From Rhizobium sp. SL86 (lineage in GTDB: Bacteria; Pseudomonadota; Alphaproteobacteria; Rhizobiales; Rhizobiaceae): 64,000 nt of DNA. The stretch spans positions 62,001 through 126,000 of the forward strand of contig NZ_JAPPRJ010000002.1 in assembly GCF_026672545.1 (NCBI RefSeq), read 5' to 3'. Below are positions 59,943-64,000 of this stretch, one piece after another (the stretch's first letter is position 1; each line of letters opens with the position of its first letter). The notes beneath the pieces are model-generated. The model was not told where the DNA came from. It worked only from the letters and a program-made list of their open reading frames with translations, and did not search any database. Position numbers and translations under genes: made by a program.

Positions 59943-60121
59943 CCGCTGCCCAACCGGTTTGCCACAGCTTGCCTAATCCGCTGATGCGCCTTGAAGAAAC
60001 GACATCCGCGCCCCACCATCGACGGGGGACGCGGCTCATGGCCCGATTGCGCCCGGACAAAGCCCCCCGAACAGGCGGATGCTGCCGGCGGTCGTCTCGG
60101 CGGCCGGCCAATCGGTTCACC

Positions 60122-60670
60122 TCAGTGAAACGTGCGCTGCTCGCATACCAGCTGAACCGCAAGTGCTGCCAGAATATGGCGCACGGCCGGAGACCCGTCA
60201 TCCAGATCGCCGGAGAGGAACGGCATGAGCGCAAGCCCCAGCTTGTGCAGCACGGGATCGGGCATATTGCGCCGAGGTCTCGGGCGGACAGGCAGAGCAG
60301 GAAAACGCTCGGACATTTCGTCGATAAGCGCAAAGGGAATGACCAGGCCTATTCCGTCGATCGCACCCATCAGGCGGATCGCCGCTCCCTCGGCGAGATC
60401 GACAAAACAGACATTGCCGCGCTCATAGATGCGGGCGGGCCTTGCGGAGCCATCGGCGAGCAGGTCGCAATGCTTGACCTGCTGCAGATAGATCATCGCG
60501 AAATAGGCGGGCTGCGGGTCCAGCTCGAAGACATCCTGCCGACTGCTCGAGATCTGATGCATGACGCGCCAGGCGGAAATCGGCTGGTCTCGAAACGGAA
60601 CGTTGCGAAGAGAGGGAAAGTGCTCCAGGCGAAGCGGCGCCGCTGTCCCCAAGTCTTTTCCTGTCGCCAT
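60122..60670 (-). pseudogene. Truncated AraC-family regulator lacking its DNA-binding domain
   Basis: The frame (182 residues from ATG 60670) matches only the N-terminal sensor half of AraC regulators: YERGNVCFVDLAEGAAIRLM, then IDGIGLVIPFALIDEMSERFP, and the linker MPDPVLHKLGLALMPFLSG. It ends at VCEQRTFH, just where the two helix-turn-helix units should begin. The next 180 bases on that strand contain no AraC signature in any frame. It is most likely a broken gene, although a stand-alone sensor protein cannot be excluded. Confidence 0.6.
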
Positions 60671-60813
60671 GCATCGCTCCGAGGCCAAGTCGTCGACCAT
60701 TCAACACCGTTATGCCTTCGCTCAGGGCTTTGCAATCCGCAAACGGCGCGGCGCCCAATGGCTGCGACACTCACGCGATTTTCTGCCAAAATTGAGCAGC
60801 TGGAACAAGGAAT

Positions 60814-61713
60814 CTAGCTGCTGCCGCCGGCAATTCCCGCTGAGGCGAGTGTTTGACGCAGCTTTGCGATGAAAACCCGCACTTTTGGCAACACGAGCTG
60901 ATTGGTGGGATAAACCGCCCAGATCGCGATTTCCTCCGGCGCAGCATCGGCCAACGCGATCTTGACCAGTCGGCCGGCCGCGACATCCTCATCGACATAC
61001 CAGTCGGAGAGCAGCGCCACGCCGCCCCCCGCGACACTTGCCGCGTGGCAGCCGGCAATGCTGCTGCAGGACAAACGACCGTTCAGGCGCACATGCCGCT
61101 CGCCCTCGGCTGACACGAGGGTCCAGTGGGTGGCATTGCCGAGCGCCAGGCAATCATGGTCGCCAAGATCACTCACCCGTTGAGGCAGACCGCGCCTGGC
61201 AAGATAGGCCGGGCTGGCCACGAGGGTGCGCGGATTGGCGGCGAGCTTCTGGGCAATCAGGCTGCTGTCGCGCAGCCGCGCGATGCGGATGGCCAGATCG
61301 GTTCCGGTTGCCACCAGATCCGGAAGGCTGTCGTTCAGGTCGACGGCCATCTTGAGATCCGGATTGTCGGCCAGAAGATCCGGCACGAAGGGCATGATGA
61401 ACTTCAGCCCGAACGAAATCGGGACAGAAACCCGAAGCAGGCCTGCCGCCCCGCGCGTTTCCGCCCTGAGCCTTGCCATCGCTTCGGCCTCGTTGTCCAC
61501 GAGCGCCCGGGCAAAGGGCAGGAAGGTTTCCCCCTCCGGCGTAAGAGACAGGGACCGCGTGGTGCGGTGGAGCAGGCGGACACCGAGCGAAGCCTCCAGT
61601 GCGGCCAGCCGGCGGCTTGCCAGCATCGGCGTCACGCCCAGCTGACGGGCTGCCCCCGCAAGGCTGCCAGCGGTGACCGCCGCGGTGAAGACCTGAACGT
61701 CAGCCGTGTCCAT
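60814..61713 (-). CDS. LysR-family regulator
   Basis: The product is 299 residues. The helix-turn-helix reads GSLAGAARQLGVTPMLASRRLAALEASLGVRLLHRTTRSLSLTPEG, followed by the periplasmic-binding-like effector domain (LRVSVPISFGLKFIMPFVPDLL). It is of the CrgA-like short-linker type often found beside drug or aromatic efflux genes. It diverges from the MFS gene across 105 bases with an inverted repeat (61726-61776) and probably controls it. Confidence 0.9.
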   Translation of the reverse strand: MDTADVQVFTAAVTAGSLAGAARQLGVTPMLASRRLAALEASLGVRLLHRTTRSLSLTPEGETFLPFARALVDNEAEAMARLRAETRGAAGLLRVSVPISFGLKFIMPFVPDLLADNPDLKMAVDLNDSLPDLVATGTDLAIRIARLRDSSLIAQKLAANPRTLVASPAYLARRGLPQRVSDLGDHDCLALGNATHWTLVSAEGERHVRLNGRLSCSSIAGCHAASVAGGGVALLSDWYVDEDVAAGRLVKIALADAAPEEIAIWAVYPTNQLVLPKVRVFIAKLRQTLASAGIAGGSS

Positions 61714-61725
61714 TATATCTCTATT

Positions 61726-61776
61726 CGTTCTACTGTCCGATCATTTTCTCAGTCTAATGCGGAAATCGATAGAACG
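61726..61776. promoter_or_regulatory. Candidate LysR operator between divergent genes
   Basis: CGTTCTA (61726-61732) and TAGAACG (61770-61776) are exact inverse copies 37 bases apart in the LysR/MFS gap; both have a TAG/CTA flank. They may be paired LysR half-sites, but the arms are short. Confidence 0.3.
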
Positions 61777-61818
61777 CTAGATAGGGTGCATCTCCATTCC
61801 GTCAGAAAGACACCGATC

Positions 61819-63027
61819 ATGGATGCCACCCGACATGATAAACCAGCAGCCCCGCACGGTCTCGGCACCGGCGCCCTGCTGGCCATGGCCACCGCAAGCG
61901 GACTTGCCGTCGCCAATATTTACTACAATCAGCCCATGTTGGGCCTCATCGAGGCCGATTTCCCAGGTCAGCCGATGACCGGCCTTGTTCCGACGGCCAC
62001 CCAGCTCGGTTATGCCCTCGGGCTGTTTTTCCTGTTGCCGCTCGGCGACCTAGTGCACCGGCGCAAGCTGATCATCTCGCAATTCATCGTTCTGGCAGCC
62101 GCTTTGGCGCTTGCGGCGCTTGCCCCCTCGGCGCTTGCGCTTGTGCTCGCCTCTCTGGCCGTGGGCGCGAGTTCGACGGTTGCACAACAGATCGTTCCCT
62201 TCGCCGCGTCGCTGACGAGCCCGGAAAAGCGTGGTTCGACGATCGGCACCGTGATGGCGGGTGTTTTGTCCGGCATCCTCTTCAGCCGAACCCTGTCCGG
62301 CTTCATCGGCGCGCATGCCGGCTGGCGGGAGATGTTCTGGCTCGGTGTGCCGCTGGCACTTGCCGGTGCCATGCTGATGGCTGCGACTTTGCCGCATCAT
62401 CGCCCGACGTCGCAGATGCGATACGGGTCTGCGCTCCGGTCACTTGCGCAACTGTGGAACCGTGAGCCGGCACTGCGCACGGCCGCGCTCATGCAGGCTG
62501 CCCTGTTCGGCTCGTTCGCCGCCTTCTGGACCGTTCTTGCGCTTTATCTCGCAACCCCGCAATTCGGACTCGGATCGGATGTCGCAGGCCTGTTCGGCAT
62601 CGTCGGCGCCGCCGGTATCTTTGCCGCTCCGCTTGCCGGCCGCATTGCCGATCGTCATGGCCCGCAGGTCGTCGTCTGGCTGGGCGCACTCCTCGCACTG
62701 GCCGCCTGGATGATCTTCGGGCTCTGGGCCTCGCTCGGTGGCCTCGTGATCGGCGTCATCGTTTTGGATTTCGGCATCCAGAGTGCCCTCATCTCCAACC
62801 AGCACATCGTCTATGCGCTGGATCCTGAGGCACGCAGCCGCCTCAACACCGTCTTCATGACGTCGATGTTCCTCGGCGGTGCCGCCGGCGCAGCATTGTC
62901 CACCTTCGTCTGGAACCTTGCGGGATGGACGGGTGTCAGCCTTTTGGGCGCTGTCCTGGCGCTGGCCGCGCTTGCCATCCGGGCCACCGGCTCGGACCTG
63001 AAGACAGTGCACAAGGCGCATCGCTGA
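61819..63027 (+). CDS. MFS drug/metabolite efflux transporter
   Basis: The product is 402 residues from ATG 61819, with about 12 helices. The NIYYNQPMLGLIEADF motif near residue 30 marks a group of MFS exporters (YNQP type), and GTVMAGVLSGILFSRTLSGFIG is the conserved helix 5 region. The divergent LysR gene likely induces it in response to a toxic or signalling compound. A GC-rich hairpin (63058-63081) follows the stop. Confidence 0.88.
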   Translation: MDATRHDKPAAPHGLGTGALLAMATASGLAVANIYYNQPMLGLIEADFPGQPMTGLVPTATQLGYALGLFFLLPLGDLVHRRKLIISQFIVLAAALALAALAPSALALVLASLAVGASSTVAQQIVPFAASLTSPEKRGSTIGTVMAGVLSGILFSRTLSGFIGAHAGWREMFWLGVPLALAGAMLMAATLPHHRPTSQMRYGSALRSLAQLWNREPALRTAALMQAALFGSFAAFWTVLALYLATPQFGLGSDVAGLFGIVGAAGIFAAPLAGRIADRHGPQVVVWLGALLALAAWMIFGLWASLGGLVIGVIVLDFGIQSALISNQHIVYALDPEARSRLNTVFMTSMFLGGAAGAALSTFVWNLAGWTGVSLLGAVLALAALAIRATGSDLKTVHKAHR

Positions 63028-63057
63028 GAGCGCGCCCGGCAAGATCCGTTCCTTTAT

Positions 63058-63081
63058 CCGCCGTCTGCACGAAGACGGCGG
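63058..63081. terminator. Hairpin downstream of the MFS gene
   Basis: CCGCCGTCT and AGACGGCGG form a perfect 9-bp stem with a six-base loop 30 bases after the MFS stop. GC-rich and without a T run. Confidence 0.45.
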
Positions 63082-63172
63082 AAACATCCAAATCACCCTA
63101 CCAAGCTTCAAGAGCCAAACGACAACACGCGCCATAAAGGGCGCGTCCCATTTTCACACAACGAGGAATCCC

Positions 63173-63829
63173 ATGTCCGTTACCGCCACCCCGACTCCCG
63201 GCTCCAAGCTTCTGAAGCCTTCGGACCACACCCTGATCCTCATCGATTTCCAGTCGCAGATGTCGTTTGCGACAAAAAGCATCGACGCGGTCAACCTGCG
63301 CAACAACGCCGCCCTGATCTCCAACGGCGCAAAGGGCTTCGGCGTCTCCACCATCCTGACGACGGTGGCCGAGAAGAGCTTCTCCGGCCCGATGTTTTCC
63401 GAAATCACCGATGCGTTTCCAGGTCAGAAGCTGTTTGACCGCACATCGATGAACACCTGGGAAGACGCTGCCGTCATCGAGGAAGTCAACCGCATCGGCA
63501 AGCCGCGCATCGTTTTGGCCGGCCTGTGGACCAGCGTCTGCATCGTCGGTCCGGCACTCTCGGCCATCGACCAGGGTTTCGAGGTGCTCGTGATTGCCGA
63601 TGCCTGCGGCGATGTCAGCACGGAAGCGCATGAGCGTGCGATGGAGCGCATGGTTCAGGCGGGTGCCCAGCCGATGACATCTCTCCAGTATCTCCTGGAA
63701 CTGCAGCGCGACTGGGCCCGCACAGAGACCTATGACATGACCACCGGCATCGCAAAGAAGTTCGGCGGCGCTTACGGTCTCGGCATCATCTACGCCAAAT
63801 CCATGTTCGGCGCTTCCGAAGGCCACTGA
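63173..63829 (+). CDS. YcaC/isochorismatase-like cysteine hydrolase
   Basis: The product is 218 residues. The isochorismatase-like triad is present: Asp in LILIDFQSQM, Lys in VAEKSFSG, and the nucleophile Cys in LWTSVCIVGPALSA. It is the YcaC type, hydrolases of unknown substrate. A XapX gene follows after 58 bases, a pair often found together. GAGGAA precedes the ATG. Confidence 0.85.
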   Translation: MSVTATPTPGSKLLKPSDHTLILIDFQSQMSFATKSIDAVNLRNNAALISNGAKGFGVSTILTTVAEKSFSGPMFSEITDAFPGQKLFDRTSMNTWEDAAVIEEVNRIGKPRIVLAGLWTSVCIVGPALSAIDQGFEVLVIADACGDVSTEAHERAMERMVQAGAQPMTSLQYLLELQRDWARTETYDMTTGIAKKFGGAYGLGIIYAKSMFGASEGH

Positions 63830-63839
63830 GGCCATCTGC

Positions 63840-63862
63840 GGCACTCCCTTGGCGGGGGTGCC
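63840..63862. terminator. Hairpin between YcaC and XapX genes
   Basis: GGCACTCCC pairs with GGGGGTGCC (one G-T pair), five-base loop, then CTCCCCTTTC. It could attenuate or end transcription before the XapX gene. Confidence 0.4.
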
Positions 63863-63887
63863 GTCTCCCCTTTCGTGAGGCCCACCC

Positions 63888-64000
63888 ATGAAGATCTACC
63901 TGATGTCGCTTGGTGCCGGCATTCTCGTCGGCGTCGTCTACAGCCTTCTCAACGTGCGCTCGCCCGCCCCGCCGATCATAGCGCTGGTTGGTCTCCTCGG
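63888..64000 (+). CDS. XapX-domain small membrane protein, 3' end missing
   Basis: ATG at 63888 (GAGG upstream) opens a frame that reaches the window end: MKIYLMSLGAGILVGVVYS, then SPAPPIIALVGLLG. This is the start of a XapX domain, a two-helix membrane protein of about 55-90 residues. At least 15-50 residues are missing. Function unknown; often beside isochorismatase-like hydrolases. Confidence 0.75.
   Translation, partial: MKIYLMSLGAGILVGVVYSLLNVRSPAPPIIALVGLL

Overview
The window is high-GC, densely coded DNA with no rRNA, tRNA, CRISPR array, intact transposase or replication gene. The gene content (NodD-like LysR regulator, RhtX-type siderophore transporters, RirA-like operator, polyamine-type ABC importers, many AraC/LysR regulators) points to an alphaproteobacterium, most likely in the Rhizobiaceae (Rhizobium, Agrobacterium, Ensifer or a relative). 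The mix of catabolic and uptake genes without housekeeping genes suits a megaplasmid, chromid or accessory chromosomal region. This placement is inferred from protein families; no database search was run.

Region A (1-20.9 kb) is catabolic. It opens with the tail of an RhtX-type permease, then an outer-membrane channel of the phenol-degradation MetA type. A plus-strand block follows: MFS permease, AraC regulator, a two-flavoprotein plus iron-sulfur oxidase resembling GlcDEF, and an SDR dehydrogenase. Facing it is a ten-gene minus-strand operon (10.9-19.7 kb): alpha/beta hydrolase, EthD protein, extradiol (VOC) dioxygenase, Rieske ferredoxin, FAD monooxygenase, MFS permease, cupin, FAH hydrolase, NAD-dependent epimerase/dehydrogenase and cyclase. 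A divergent LysR regulator with a NodD-type N terminus sits at its head. This matches the logic of the fde (flavonoid degradation) operon of Herbaspirillum seropedicae, so a flavonoid or related polyphenol is the best-supported substrate class.

Region B (20.9-39.9 kb) is iron acquisition without visible siderophore synthesis. A PchR-type AraC regulator diverges from an RhtX/FptX permease and a TonB-dependent receptor, followed by a FAD monooxygenase. After a converging iron-type alcohol dehydrogenase and an ABC exporter with an Rrf2 regulator comes a second, complete system on the minus strand: FecI sigma factor, FecR, an STN-domain TonB receptor, FepB-like binding protein, siderophore-interacting reductase and FepD/FepG/FepC. 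Four different short tandem repeats lie inside fepD, fepG and fepC.

Region C (40-47.5 kb) has an SDR gene divergent from an AraC regulator with a repeated operator, and a large winged-helix/ATPase/TPR regulator divergent from two alpha/beta hydrolases and a PPOX-family flavoprotein.

Region D (47.6-56.3 kb) is an eight-gene operon: a polyamine-type ABC importer, a three-subunit amine/opine oxidase related to OoxABC and HcnABC, and a GhrA-like reductase, with a divergent IclR regulator.

Region E (56.4-64 kb) holds a QseBC-like two-component system divergent from an L,D-transpeptidase and DsbA-like protein across a CTTAAG direct repeat, a truncated AraC gene, a LysR/MFS divergent pair, a YcaC-like hydrolase and the start of a XapX gene cut by the window end.
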